Source: Branchiostoma floridae (lineage: Eukaryota; Chordata; Leptocardii; Amphioxiformes; Branchiostomatidae). Taken from it: 64,000 nucleotides of DNA. A program made the translations under genes and the position numbers. The notes beneath the pieces are model-generated. The model searched no databases. It saw only the letters and a program-made list of their open reading frames with translations, and was not told where the DNA came from. The DNA lies in the NCBI RefSeq assembly GCF_000003815.2, contig NC_049981.1, positions 19,395,155 through 19,459,154 on the forward strand, given 5' to 3'. Shown here piece by piece: positions 47,036 to 58,372 of this stretch (position 1 is its first letter; each line of letters opens with the position of its first letter).

Positions 47036-49216
47036 TTATCCCACATAAAAGGAACACCTGCGATTGCAGCAGTAGTGACCCACCACACGGCAGCGACGAT
47101 ACCAGTACCAACCACCACAGCGTCTCCGTGGGCAATATGACACACAAGGACAGCTAGCTCGCCGCCGCCGCCGTCCCCAGAGGCTACGTGCCTTACGGAC
47201 GCGCACTCCACCCTCGGGGGCCACGCCTGTAATATAGTATGTGCTCATGAAATCATAGAACGTAACCTGTTTGTTACAGAAAACAGTGGAAATGAATACC
47301 AGTAGTATTGCAGGAGGGTGGAAGAAGATCAAATTATGTCAATCAGTCAAGGCATTGAAGACTACTACCCCTGTCCAAAATCTATGGATAGAAGCTGTAC
47401 GTACGAGGGGTGATCATAAAGTTCTCGGCCTCACCAAGAAATAACAAACACAACTCAGATTTTCAGGCACAACTTCATAGTATGAAGTCTTTTATCAATA
47501 TCCTCCAAATTTCAAATCATTGGAGTCATTACTTTCCAGGCATTCGTTTTCCTAAATTAGAAGGTAAGTGGCGAGAAAAAAGTGGTGTGAATTGTGATCA
47601 GACATGTGTGGGTCTAGTTCCCCATGCCATAAATTAACAAAAGACAATGTCAAAATGTTTGATAATGATTCTCTTCCTATTTCAAGCAAAAAGAATTGGG
47701 TTTCTAACTTCCAGCAGCGCAAATTGACCCACACACTCAGGTCAGGTCAATTGTCCACGTTTTTTTCCTTCTCACTCACCTAACGTTACTGGGTGTCGCC
47801 TGCAAAGTAATGATCACACTAATTTGAATTTTGGTACATATTTATATAAGACTTTATACTTGACATCTATGCTTCGAAATCTGAGCTGTGCTTATTATTT
47901 CTCGGTAAAATCGAGGACTTATTGATAACCCCACGTACATATATAAAGTCTTATATAGATGTGTACCAAAATTCAAATTATTGTGATCATTATGTTGCAG
48001 GCGACACCCAGTAACGTTAGGTAAGGGATAACGAAAAAGAAGGTGGACAATTGACCTGCAACCTGAGGTGTGAGGTCAAATTGTCTGATCACACTTCACC
48101 ATTCTTTTCTCCCCACTTACCTTCTAATTTAGAAAAAAAACGAATGCCTGGAAAGTAATGACTCCAATGATTTGTAATTTGGAGGATATTGATAAAAGAC
48201 TTCATACTATGAGGTTGTGCCTGAAAATCTGAGTTGTGCTTGTTATTTCTTGGTGAGGCTGAGAACTTTATGATCACCCCTCGTAAGTCGATCAGCTAAG
48301 GCTCTGGTTACACATAGCCGGCTCTGGTTGGCAGCTGGTCGACTGCTAATCTCCAAGCAGATCTTGCGGTGGCATAACGCATAAGATACTAGGTTTGGGA
48401 AAGAGTTAAGCCGGCAGAGGAGTTTCATTCGCAACCGCGGGGCTTAACACAGGACGTATAAATCTTACCTTTATTTAGTGAATAGAACTACGTACAGTCG
48501 TATCAGAAATGTCCACGAAGTACACGAACATTTTTTTATTCATGATAATATATGGTCTAAGCGTCTCATCTTTTTAGTTAGACTAAGGACTAGGTGATAG
48601 ATGCTTACGCGCACTGCCCATGTCCGCCTCATCGGCACTAGCCCCAGTGTCTGTCAGTGTGGACGTGGTCCGAAGGGATTTCTGAAATAAACAGAAAGGA
48701 CTAAAAATTGAGAAAATCTTGATCTCTTTAAAGAACAAGTCATAAAACTTGAGGAGTGCTTTGTTTCCCCAGTAGATAATAATTGAAGGAAGTAAAAAGT
48801 TACATACAGACCCACTACACCATGGCGCAACTGAAAATATACCCTTCTTGGTGAAATGATGTCAAAGAATGTCGAGACGTTAGGAATTCCTCCAATGATT
48901 GGACATGTAAAAGGTCATTCTCATCCCATACTACAGACTGTTGCATTAGGTAGATAAGCCTTATGGAACTGTAGTTATGTACCAGTAGATGTCATACCGA
49001 GTAGAATCATTGTGCAACAAAATTATTATCATGACTAACCCCTCTGGATTAAGTACTCCTTTGAGGGGAAAAGTACATTCCAGACAACGATTATAAAGTG
49101 AAACGTACGTCATGAGGCTGTTGCGCCTTAGCCGGTAGGAGCGCAATCAGCACAGCCACCACACCCATAATCATCATCAGTGTTGTCATGGAGACGCGAA
49201 ATCCAGTCCACTGCAT
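47036..49216 (-). CDS. Secreted Cys/Arg-rich peptide precursor, candidate antimicrobial peptide
   Basis: Three exons join in phase: 49216-49109 (phase 0, GAC|GTACGT), 48681-48609 (TTATTTCAG acceptor, CGC|GTAAGC phase 1) and 47226-47036 (ATATTACAG acceptor, stop TAA). The product is 123 residues. Exon 1 is a signal peptide: hydrophobic core TTLMMIMGVVAVLIALLP, likely cleavage after AKA. Exon 2 is a Ser/Thr-rich acidic pro-region (TDTGASADEAD). Exon 3 has RVRK and then GRRRRR, a furin-type site, followed by a 40-residue tail with 8 Cys spaced C-x1-C-x3-C-x4-C-x8-C-x6-CC-x3-C, 8 Arg, 2 Trp, 5 Tyr and no Lys, Asp or Glu. This architecture is that of a cationic disulphide-stabilised host-defence peptide. 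The C-x3-C-x4-C-GGW part recalls mussel mytilins, but I cannot place it in a known family. A non-defence secreted peptide is the alternative. A mariner-like MITE fills much of intron 2. Confidence 0.7.
47404..48283. mobile_element. 880-bp mariner-type MITE with ~190-bp inverted ends
   Basis: The ends CGAGGGGTGATCATAAAGTT and their inverse are flanked by TA (47402-47403 and 48284-48285). The arms pair over about 190 bases with few mismatches. A second, inner pair of inverted arms (about 47700-47870 and 47945-48075, both containing the CAGTAACGTTAGG-type phrase) has its own related end sequence (TTATTGATAACCCC). This indicates a composite or nested structure. No transposase is present. TA duplication and terminal sequence fit Tc1/mariner. 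It lies in intron 2 of the Cys/Arg-rich peptide gene. Confidence 0.85.
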
Positions 49217-51535
49217 TGTAGCAACCTTGGCAGATAGAGACCATTGTCATTCCTTTTGCCTTTGAATTACCCCCAAAATGCAAGATAATTCTATATTGAT
49301 ATATGGTGGGAATTTTAAAATTACGAAGCTATATAGTTGCGTAAAGGTGAACATTATATGAGACATAAGTCAAACAAACCCTGTGATCCAATTCATAAGG
49401 TAATGCTACTAAAGTCCTCTTTGCTAAAATAACACTTCCAATTTTTGAACAACTTCTGAAGATGAAGATGAGTAGAGATGAGCAGACAATTTATGCAAAT
49501 GAAGGTAAAGTTTGCGACTGAAAAATCTTTTTTTTCTCGGCCATAACCGGGCTGCACAACGGTGGGTGAAAGTTTAAAATGTCAATACGCAACTAAGTTC
49601 AATAAACCCACAAGTGTGGACGCAGCCTAAGCTTTCTGTCAAGATAAATAGTATAAGTCACATTACAACCCCAACCCCCCTCCCTTCCCACAACCACACC
49701 ATACCACCACCTTGATTGGAAGAATTTACTACGCAGGTAAAGGTCTTTTTATAAAGTTACACTTACAGACTTACACGTACTGCACAGCTAAACGTGCACA
49801 TGCCGAGGAAATACGGCAAAGCAGACAGCAGCGCTAGCTCAGTAATGTGCTACCTACTGCAGAAACGTATGTTCAATATATAACAGGTGACGCCTGCCTA
49901 TTTCTTGGCGTAAGGTTTTGCTGTTCTTGTTGATTACTCCACGGCCTCACCTGGTTCCGACCACCAGATTCCGCCATGTCTCTTGTTGAACAGCAGAACT
50001 AGCGGATAAAGTCCCACAATTCTCGAAGGCCGTCCCTGCCCACTTAGTGTATAAGAACCTAAACACCGTACTTGCAGTATTTCTCACTGTTCTAACTTCC
50101 TTGTCGTCACAGCGAAAAGGTAGGTGTCAATGCATCTAATTGACCGGAATGTCAAGATGTATTCAAGCATACAGGTATGTTCCCGCCTTACCTTGAGGCC
50201 TACACTTTGACCTCGTACCTTTGATCTACGGTGCATCACCTCTTCACAACTGTACTAGTCTTTCTTGTTGTTGTAGCTGCTGTTCACTTTTGTCACTTTC
50301 CATCAGGAGTAGCAATCGGCTTCACAAAGTCTCTAATCACACCCCAAATTACAAGTGTGCTTATTATTAAGTCTAGGTCTGGTACACAAACTTTCTCCAG
50401 ACTTACTGATTGCGTCATTTCTCGTAAAAATGCATCACGTGATTCATTACCACAGTATTTGCATAAATCATATCTCATCATGTTAATCACCAACTAAAGT
50501 ACCTATCTGCGAAGGACAATGGAAATCCTTTAACCTCCGCTTGAGTTACCCTCAACCAGATTTTCCAATAAAAAGCCCACTGCAGTTTCAAACAAGCCGA
50601 CTAAGGACCAAAACTTACACCACTTACTCCATGCTCCAAGCGCTATCCACCATACAAAAATCACGACCAAAACACTACCAGAAAATTTGAACATCCTCTG
50701 CAGCACCGAAGGAAGGTGCCAGGAAGCTCATTATCGAACTTAACCGTCGTCTCCCCGAACCCTACTGTACCGATCTATCAAATATAATGAGGATCCATTG
50801 ACAGATTCTCTCGTTCATGATGAACACATGCAGTCACAGCCATAACATAACCGACAAAACCTTTTTGGCAAAGTTAAGTTTCAACGCAATATCCTCTTGC
50901 CTTTGTCACCTATGCTTTAATGATCTATAGGAGTCTAGAAAGTGTTTTCTGTTTCATGACTCGTTTCTGTAAGACAAAGAGTTAGATTAAAGAGCCTTCC
51001 TCTGACACACCCCAAGGTGATATTTGGAGCGTTTATAAATTAAAAAAAAAACACAGGGAAGATATGAGAAGGTTGTTCATTAGAGCTTACACTGTTAGGG
51101 TGATTTACAACTGAGCCGGTCTTGCGCCACAGGGCGGGTCAAAACGCTGCCTCTGACCACATCCATCACGTGTGTTTTACGCGGAAAAGGCCACGTAATA
51201 CAGCAGGCACTGTGGAAAGTCTCCGGAGAGATTACCGTAGGCGTTGACTCGTTTTCTTTTATGTGCAAACCTCAATAGAATACAGAAAGAAGACGGGGTG
51301 TGGTCACCTTGCTCCTGGGTAGAACGTCGTCAATGTTCAACACCAGTGGCATTGCTAAAGGGGTAAACGCAACATGGTATACTACAATATATTCAAGTGA
51401 TGTTAGTCGACAGTCAGATAAGACATTCTACTGTTACTGAAGAACACATTTTGACTGACGCCACTGCTTAGGGGCATGCGTACTTCCTCGTAACCAAATG
51501 ATATGAAGGATTAAGTAGTTTTGTATAACAGTTGC
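49217..51535. other. Upstream region of the Cys/Arg-rich peptide gene, then intergenic
   Basis: The minus strand has TTTATAAAAAG around 49745-49755, a possible TATA box about 530 bases above the start codon. An untranslated exon would be needed to use it, and AG acceptor-like sequence does occur just before the ATG. The remainder (to 51.5 kb) shows no recognisable gene. Confidence 0.3.
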
Positions 51536-51790
51536 TGGCGTCGATTTGCCGAATGGCTAGCGTACGAGATATCAAGAGGTCAAGGGTTCGATTCCTGGCA
51601 TTTCTGGCTGGATGTTGTGTCAATGGCAAAGGTACTTTCCTTACATGAATTTCCTTGCTCCATCCAGGGGTAAAACGGGCACCTTCTCAGAATTGGGAGG
51701 TTATAATAAGCGATTGAAGATGGGCTCTGCCTTCCCATACCGTGCCTTAGACACGATGGGCAACAACCTTTACCTTTTCACTTAATAAAT
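51536..51790 (+). mobile_element. tRNA-derived SINE
   Basis: GTCGATTTGCCGAATGGCTA is an A-box-like start, and AAGGGTTCGATTCCTGGC contains a good B box (GGTTCGATTCC). The body ends with GTGCCTTAGACACGATGGGC and a short CTTTACCTTTT tail. It lacks an acceptor-stem partner, so it is a SINE and not a tRNA gene. Confidence 0.75.
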
Positions 51791-52312
51791 ACCATTGGAC
51801 ATAAGAAATAAGCATGCAAGTTAATAGAATTTTCATCAAGCAGTGACTGCTAACACACGTACCTTCAGATTTTCGATGGCTATCAGTTCAAGTTTTCGAT
51901 CTGTTTTTAAAGACATTGATACAACGATGATACCACGGAAAACCACAGAACTTTTAGGAAGGGTTCATTTAAAGTTCGCCTGTACAAATTTTACTTATAT
52001 TTATATATTTATCAGAACAAAGCGAAATGAGTTTAAACGACATTGTCAGAGGTCGAATGTGTGGACTATTAGATAGATCGTTTGATGTCAGGCAGTTGGC
52101 ATATGATGTATCACTGCACCACTGCAGACAATATTATCTACAGCTTTTTTGCGCATTTCCCATATATTTCAGTGATGCTTTTATCTGCAGGGCCCCATCA
52201 ACTACGAGGAACCTCCCACAGTTGGCATATAGCAAAATCTGACTAGTACGAAGTCAGCATCCATTCACATTCTGCCCGACAGTACATGTACGCCAATGCC
52301 CCCATGTAAGGT
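51791..52312. other. Intergenic, no feature recognised
   Basis: Short frames only. Confidence 0.3.
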
Positions 52313-52605
52313 AATGGTAAAAGTATTTCCATAGCATTTTTGAGGCCGGTTTGTTATTCACTGTGTCTAGGGCACGGCAGTACAGTGGAAGATGGACCCC
52401 ATCTCTTTACCTCCGCTAGCTTTTACCTCCCCAATCACACACCCATTTATACACCTGGGCGGGGTGCACGTGAGGAGAGTCGTGTAAAGTGGCTTTCCTA
52501 AGGGCGCAATATCAGTGGCATGCCAAGGGACTTGAACCCATGACTTTTGGTTTTTGGCCAAACGCCCTAACCGTTAAGCCAACCGTTAAGGCTTGACTTG
52601 ATTAA
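52313..52605 (-). mobile_element. tRNA-derived SINE, minus orientation
   Basis: On the minus strand the head contains GGTTAGGGCGTTTGGCCAAA and the B-box-like TGGGTTCAAGTCCC. The 3' part contains TGCCCTAGACACAGTGAATA, shared with the copy at 51536. A direct AACCGTTAAG duplication sits at the tRNA-like end. Confidence 0.7.
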
Positions 52606-53079
52606 CCATATAAATATCCAGCACTAGTACTTTTTGCTCTTTTTACAACAATGTCTATTTTTGTTCATTGCAATATATATGTCCCCCTTCTGTCTAGCAT
52701 GTTTCTGTAACTACTTGCAATTAGCCTTCTTGCACGAACTTGTAAACTTTCTTTATATAACCTAATGGTGTTCTTCGGCTCTGCTGATGAACAGAATATC
52801 CTCATACTCTTACATTCATGTTTTTCAGCATATTGGATTCGCCGCACCGTGATGTTCCCAGTCAGCACATTCAGCAGACGAGCATCTATTGTTCGAACGT
52901 TTGTGCTGGGTTCCAGACGGGTTTTAAGCAATCGTAACCAACACCTGTTCTCTCAAGGATCAGACAAATCTGTGGTATTTATTCAACGCCGTCCACGACA
53001 GTGATGGATGTCCCTGTAGCACAACTGGTAGCAGGCTCACCATTGAGCACCTGGTTAGAATTAGTTGGTGGGAACTGTG
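52606..53079. other. Intergenic, unidentified open frames
   Basis: Overlapping frames on both strands at 52665-53004 have no recognised similarity. I do not call a gene. Confidence 0.3.
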
Positions 53080-53263
53080 ACCTTATAGTGCCTAGTGGAG
53101 CATAGGTCAGCAAGTTTCCTCACTGTTTCAGTAGCAGAGTATTATGTGTTCGACGTGCTTCAAGCATATTAAAGAGGAAAGTTTTGTAAGTATAAAAATA
53201 ATACTCTGCTACTGAAACAGTGAGGAAACTTGCTGACCTATGCTCCACTAGGCACTATAAGGT
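53080..53263. repeat. Perfect 66-bp inverted repeat with 52-bp loop
   Basis: The arm 53080-53145 (starting ACCTTATAGTGCCTAGTGGA) and the arm 53198-53263 (ending TCCACTAGGCACTATAAGGT) pair without a mismatch. The arms are the tail segment (GTGCCTAGTG ... TTTCAGTAGCAG) of the SINE family seen at 14437, 60151 and 63151. Confidence 0.95.
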
Positions 53264-53479
53264 GAACAACAACAACAACAACAACACTGAGTGATAGTCA
53301 GCAGCTTGTATTGACCAAACTCCTACCAAATAACAGTAAACAATTTGCGATGTTCATATGATCTACCGGAAGAAATCATCATCATGGTACTTGAGGGTTG
53401 GGCGACTCGGGGCTATCAATCAAGTGTCATGTGTCACCATGAGTCTGGTTGTTTACCTTGTAGTGTCGCGAGACTCCAT

Positions 53480-53585
53480 CAACCCCAGCCGAAATGCCCT
53501 TCCAATGATTTGAACAGGGGCCTCCCAGTTACCGGGAACTTAGAAGTAGGATCTCAACTGTGAGGCTGCTGCCAGTTGACTACAT
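53480..53585 (-). mobile_element. Separated tRNA-like head of a SINE
   Basis: Contains AACCCCAGCCGAAATGCCCT, CTCAACTGTGAGGCTGCT and CAGTTGACTACAT, matching the tRNA-like end of the SINE copies at 14437 and 63151. Together with the hairpin at 53080-53263 it may be the other part of one rearranged SINE. Confidence 0.6.
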
Positions 53586-54489
53586 ACGAGTACTTCATGA
53601 TGAGTCGAGGTTCGTATAATCTGTCTCTATACATCTTTCTTATCCCAAACTGTTGATGGCCACAGACTGTGCTCAGGTAGGCTTAAGGCAATTTCATTGA
53701 ATCCAGAATATTTCATCCCTATCAGAGTAGTAGAATGATCTATGTGAAAGTAAGGATCAGTGCCTTAGCGGAACGCGTGATAAGGCCATCAAGACATCAT
53801 ATTTCAACTATACAGGTGAGTATTATGCAGTTTGCCAACATAAAGGGGGCCTACTAAGGTTTGGTTGATCTGTTTATTTCACTTTCTTTGTATCAGACAT
53901 GAAGACAAGATGTTGGCAAACGACTCTATAAAGTTCTCATCACACAGATGTTTAATAGTCACAAAAGTACATGTTCATTGATAGCGGTCCACCAAAAGAC
54001 TCGGCATGTTTTTGAAGTAACCGGTAACAAAATATTTCTAACTTGGCATACGAAGCCTCGTGCGATCCATGGACTTAAACTGTTCATATCTGTTAGGAGG
54101 GTTCGTAAGTTCCAAGGAAAAAAAAACATCATTGCTTTTTTACAACGCTTTGCCGTAGTAAAAAGGCCATAGTTGCTCCAAATGGAGCTTTGCAAAGTAT
54201 ACATGAGCAAAGAGGGGTTTTAAAGACAAAACATCCAGAATATCAATTACCGTATTTGAAAAGTATCATATATGGTGTAGTGTGATGTCAAATGTTCCAT
54301 CTGTTCAGTTTTGCATAAAATCTTATGGCACATATTATCATATATGGTTCAACATTTTTTGTTAAGACAGTAAATGGCCTTGTTTCTACCTTAAGTCACA
54401 ATTTCCTAATAAATACACCAGTGCCAGGGTGATCCTCACAAGAGATGAGGTTCTGAGCTTCACCACAACTAAAATTTCAGGAAATAACT
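53586..54489. other. Intergenic, no feature recognised
   Basis: Short frames only; no motif is recognised. Confidence 0.3.
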
Positions 54490-54945
54490 ATAAAATATAA
54501 CTATTAAGTATAAAGCCTTTTATGAATGTCATCCAAAATTCAAATTATTATGATGATTACTTTGCAAGTGACATCCAGTAACGTTAGGTGAGGGAGAATT
54601 ACAAAAAAACTGGACAACTGAGCTGTGATCTGAGTCTGCGCAGCAACGTGTTTTTGCTGTACTGAAAGTCAGATACCGACTTGTTTCTTGTTGAAATACG
54701 AAGGGATCAAACATTTTCCAATTTTCTCCAAGATTTTATGGCACACAGCTCTGATCACAATTCAACTTTGTTTTTCTCGCAACTTAACGTTACCTACTAA
54801 TTTGGACGGACGTTAACCGGAAAGTAATGGCCACAATGAATTGCAATTTGCTGGATATTGATTAAAGACTTCATACTATACAATTATGCCTCGAAATTTG
54901 AATTCTGTGCCTTATTTCTCGGTGAGGCTTAGAACTTATTGATCA
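54490..54945. mobile_element. Decayed relative of the mariner-type MITE
   Basis: The left part contains CCAAAATTCAAATTATTATG and CATCCAGTAACGTTAGGTGA, matching the inner arms of the element at 47404-48283. The right part ends in TTTCTCGGTGAGGCTTAGAA, then CTTATTGATCATCC, matching its terminus. The left terminus is missing or too diverged. Confidence 0.65.
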
Positions 54946-55344
54946 TCCAACCCTGACCAGGTTACCCCTTCAACTCTTACCTTTCATGCTGTAGAATAGA
55001 ATGTTCAAAGACGTATTTCCCAAATCGTCTTCTCTTCATCTCCAAAAGAACCTATTTAGGAGACATTCTGTTAGCTATGATTGCCAGACACTCGCTATTA
55101 CTGAAGATGTAATGTTTACGAAGATGCGAGGTCTTACACGGAGCAGACACTTGGCGCCGACGTGCTCTTCTCATTGCATCGTATTGGAGAATTAAGACTC
55201 TCTTCGGAAGACGAGGCGAATAGGATGTAAAAACCAAATTTCAAATGTCCATTTTATTGCTGGTCGATTACTGTCTGCACGGACGGAAAAACCGTCAGTG
55301 CATTCCACGGTATACCAGCTGTCGTTAGGTCTTTGTATCGTTTG
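54946..55344. other. Intergenic, no feature recognised
   Basis: Short frames only, ahead of the GT microsatellite. Confidence 0.3.
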
Positions 55345-55427
55345 TGTGAGTGCGTGTGTGCATGCGTGTGTGCGCGCGTGTATGTGCGTGTGTGTGTTTG
55401 CGTGTGTGTGTGTGTGTGTGTGTGTGA

Positions 55428-55458
<31 letters not shown>

Positions 55459-55550
55459 TGTGTGTGTGTGTATGTGTGTGTGGGGGGGGGGTGCGCGCGT
55501 GTGTGTGTGTGTGTGTGTGCGTGTTTGTGTGTGTGCGTGTGTTCGTTTTG
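55345..55550. repeat. Long (GT)n-rich microsatellite
   Basis: About 200 bases of interrupted GT/GTGC with a G run at about 55482-55491. The resulting Cys-Val or Thr-His open frames on the two strands are artefacts of the repeat. Such tracts can form Z-DNA and vary in length. Confidence 0.9.
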
Positions 55551-57079
55551 TGGATGGACAGCATAATCCGAGAAGGTCTGTTAGCAAGAAGTTTGTTGTG
55601 AACTTCATCACTAAGATGTTGGATCGAAAATTTCAAGTTCTTTGCCAGCGGCCGGATCAAAAAAGATAACGTTAGGAACGACAGGATTTCATAGGGTCGG
55701 TAGGGTTGGGGCGCGGCGTATCTGTCGTACGTTTTAGCACCATAAGAATTTTCAAGCAGGCTGCGGCAGACCCAAGCACCGACAATTATCTAAGACCGTC
55801 TTCTATGTAGCAACTTTGTAATAACTTTGCCGGAGACATGCATGGCTGTCCAAAAAATTCCCTAAATTAGCAATCGTAAGATGACCGCACGACGTATGTG
55901 ACCGCTCCCTGACCGGTAACAGAACATTTTCGCCATGTCCGTATCAAGTGTCCTTGCCTTTCAAGAATGAAAGTCGTCTATTATTTTGTCGCATATTAGG
56001 CGCTGTCACGGCGTAGAGAATACATTGGTCACAAGTCCGTTTCACTTTATTTTAAGGAGGTGATAAAAAACGCAATGTCGCTTCCAATTCTAAAGGGTTA
56101 GGACTCAACGGCAGTTATGAAGAATTGCGTAACCTAGTGTCACATTCAGTGAAGGTCAAATGGCAAAACTGAGTCCCTGATGATACGTTACAAATTGCTT
56201 CACTGTGAAGAAAGGGCATTACGTCTTATAATAACCAACAGAACTAAGAATGTTACGGATAGAATTTGACATTTTCTTTCCGTGTCTCTAATGGATTGCA
56301 GATTCGAAGTTTCAAGGAAAGAAAGAGTGCGGTAGGTCCTTACTAAAGTGCACGTTGGGTCGAAGCCCATTTTGGTGGAAGTTACTGCTGTTTAACATCG
56401 TCGTATTAGTACACGTCCCAAGGAATGAACATTGTAACTTTAACACCACTCTTAGTCTATTATTGCACCTTCGTCTTACTTTGTAGTCACTGATTCGTTT
56501 TGTCTACGTTTTGCGCTGATTCTCGATTTTACCATGGGCTCCTGTTCTCTTTAATGATGCCGGGAGAGTTGTACCGCGCGGACCCCCCCCCCCCCCTGCA
56601 CCTCCTAAAATTAATAAACACCAGCGCTGCAAAAAGTCTGCAAAGGAGGCTATGCCTCGAGCAAGTTACAACAGCCCCATTACCCAGATCGGTACCCACT
56701 GGCTGTTAACTTCCGCAAGGTGATCTACTACTCGTACAATGACTAAGCTACACAGTATGATATGTCTGCCTTGGCATCACGGTGGCTGTACAGGAAATTT
56801 ACTTCACGGCCCAAACTCTAGAATGATTACAACCTAACATTACATCATGTCCTTAAGCTTTTTACGAAAGCCTTTCACAAAGAAATACAAGATGACCTTA
56901 GGTTATCTAGGTTATTTCAGGTGCGTTTAGTTTATGAGAGTCTGTAAAAGTTTTTTTTTAGGATCCCGTCCTTTGAGATCCACAAGTTTAGAAACATTAA
57001 TCTTTATCAAACATAAGTTTTGTTATCGTTTCTTGTTTGTTTTATCCGTGAGGATGTATGGGGGTATTGTTTTGGGTCC
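55551..57079. other. Intergenic with a fragment related to 60.6 kb
   Basis: The phrase GCAAGAAGTTTGTTGTGAAC at about 55584, followed by TTCATCA and GGGTCGGTAGGG further on, resembles AAGAAGATTGTTGTGAATTT, then GGGTCGGCAGG, at about 60560-60630. The two are probably copies of one dispersed repeat. A poly-C run is at about 56584-56596. No gene is seen. Confidence 0.35.
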
Positions 57080-57185
57080 GTATGATGTATGGAGAAAAAG
57101 AGTATATCTCAAAAACCGCTGGACGGATTGCAATGGTCCTCATGTGCATGTTTGATACAAAAAGGACATTATCCCCCCTTAGTAA
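57080..57185. repeat. Dispersed repeat (family of the 34.5-35.1 kb array)
   Basis: Contains TATATCTCAAAAACCGCTGG, then ACGGATTGCAATGGTCCTCA, then a GTTTGATAC-like phrase. This is the same order as in the units at 34490-35090 and the copy near 63830. Confidence 0.5.
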
Positions 57186-58372
57186 TAAATGATTGGAATC
57201 TCATAATTGCAGCATACGTAAGTTAGTTAAGCGTGAACGTAAAACACACGGATTATGCAAATGTGGAAGACATTTTAATAAAGTTTATTATTTCATGGAA
57301 GTGTGCACGAGGTCTCCAAACTCAATTCTGCCCCTGGTTGCGAAGAGAGAGAGAGATTGGCCCACCCAATCACAGTAACACCTAGGAGATCCCCAGAATG
57401 TGCTGATGACTGAATATCGTATTTGGCACTTAACTTTGAGGGCAAGAGGGAAAGAAGAGGCTCTCTTGGACATTGTGCAAACTTTGAAGTTTATGATATC
57501 CTTTTTCTTTTTGTGGGATAAAATTGGAATGTCAGGGAATTGGCAACAAGATAGCCCCCCTTTGCTGAAAAGTATTACAGAATCTGCCACCCAATCGAGT
57601 GTACGCTATCAAACGGAAGCGGTGTTGCCTGAACAATAGAAGTTGAAGAATCAGTCCTACAACTGAAAAGACATAAAGTCAGCATTTTAGAGTACAAGGT
57701 CTAACTCTACATACGTAGTATTGATTAGAGCTTTGGACTGGGGAAATTGGCTAATCTGTCTTAATGATAGTATGAGTCAAGGCAATATACTGTCCAATTA
57801 AAAAGTCTTCGAAACTTTAGAATCACAGGACCAAAATAAAGTAAGTTGAATCACTTTTTTCATTGTTGTAAATGCGATAATGACATACAAGCAGGAGTTG
57901 TGCAAAGTTGGGCATTGTGTTTGCATGGCTAGGCGTTGGTGGCACGATATCGGAATTACTTAGTGCCAGATGTTCTGTTCTGGTTCAGTCCTCACGTAAA
58001 CGCGACTAGTACTATAATAATGAGCTATAAATACGTTTATATTCTTTTTTTTCTACTTCTGCCCCGAGGAATTTGACCGGTCACTGAGAAGTCAGCTAGT
58101 GACTGTATATATCCTTCTTGTGAATACAGAATACAGTGATTTTAAAACCTGATAAACTTGGACTACAAATACTTTATCCACATTAACTTTCAAAGTCCGG
58201 GGTATCAAATGCAAAACGCATCGACGATTTCCCCCCGCGAGACACACCATGTCTAGTGTCTCGAGAATACAGTATGCATCTACTTAATTATTGTTTAAGG
58301 CACAATTTCCACCATAAAGCACATCATTCAGTGTCGGCGTAGCGCGTCCTGAAGGTTGAAACTGAAGCCACT
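57186..58372. other. Intergenic, no feature recognised
   Basis: Short frames. A small hairpin CGAGACAC/GTGTCTCG lies at about 58239-58264. Confidence 0.3.

Noticed and set aside
48601-48608. Two-exon version of the Cys/Arg-rich gene ending just after exon 2 (KHLSPSP then stop)
   Set aside because: Possible as an intron-retention product, but the GTAAGC donor and the exact phase-1 fit to the Cys-rich exon make the three-exon model better.
51541-51612. Possible tRNA gene
   Set aside because: A- and B-box-like segments are present but no acceptor stem closes, and a SINE body follows.
55192-55669. Cys/Val-rich and His/Thr-rich frames on the two strands
   Set aside because: Translation of a (GT)n microsatellite.
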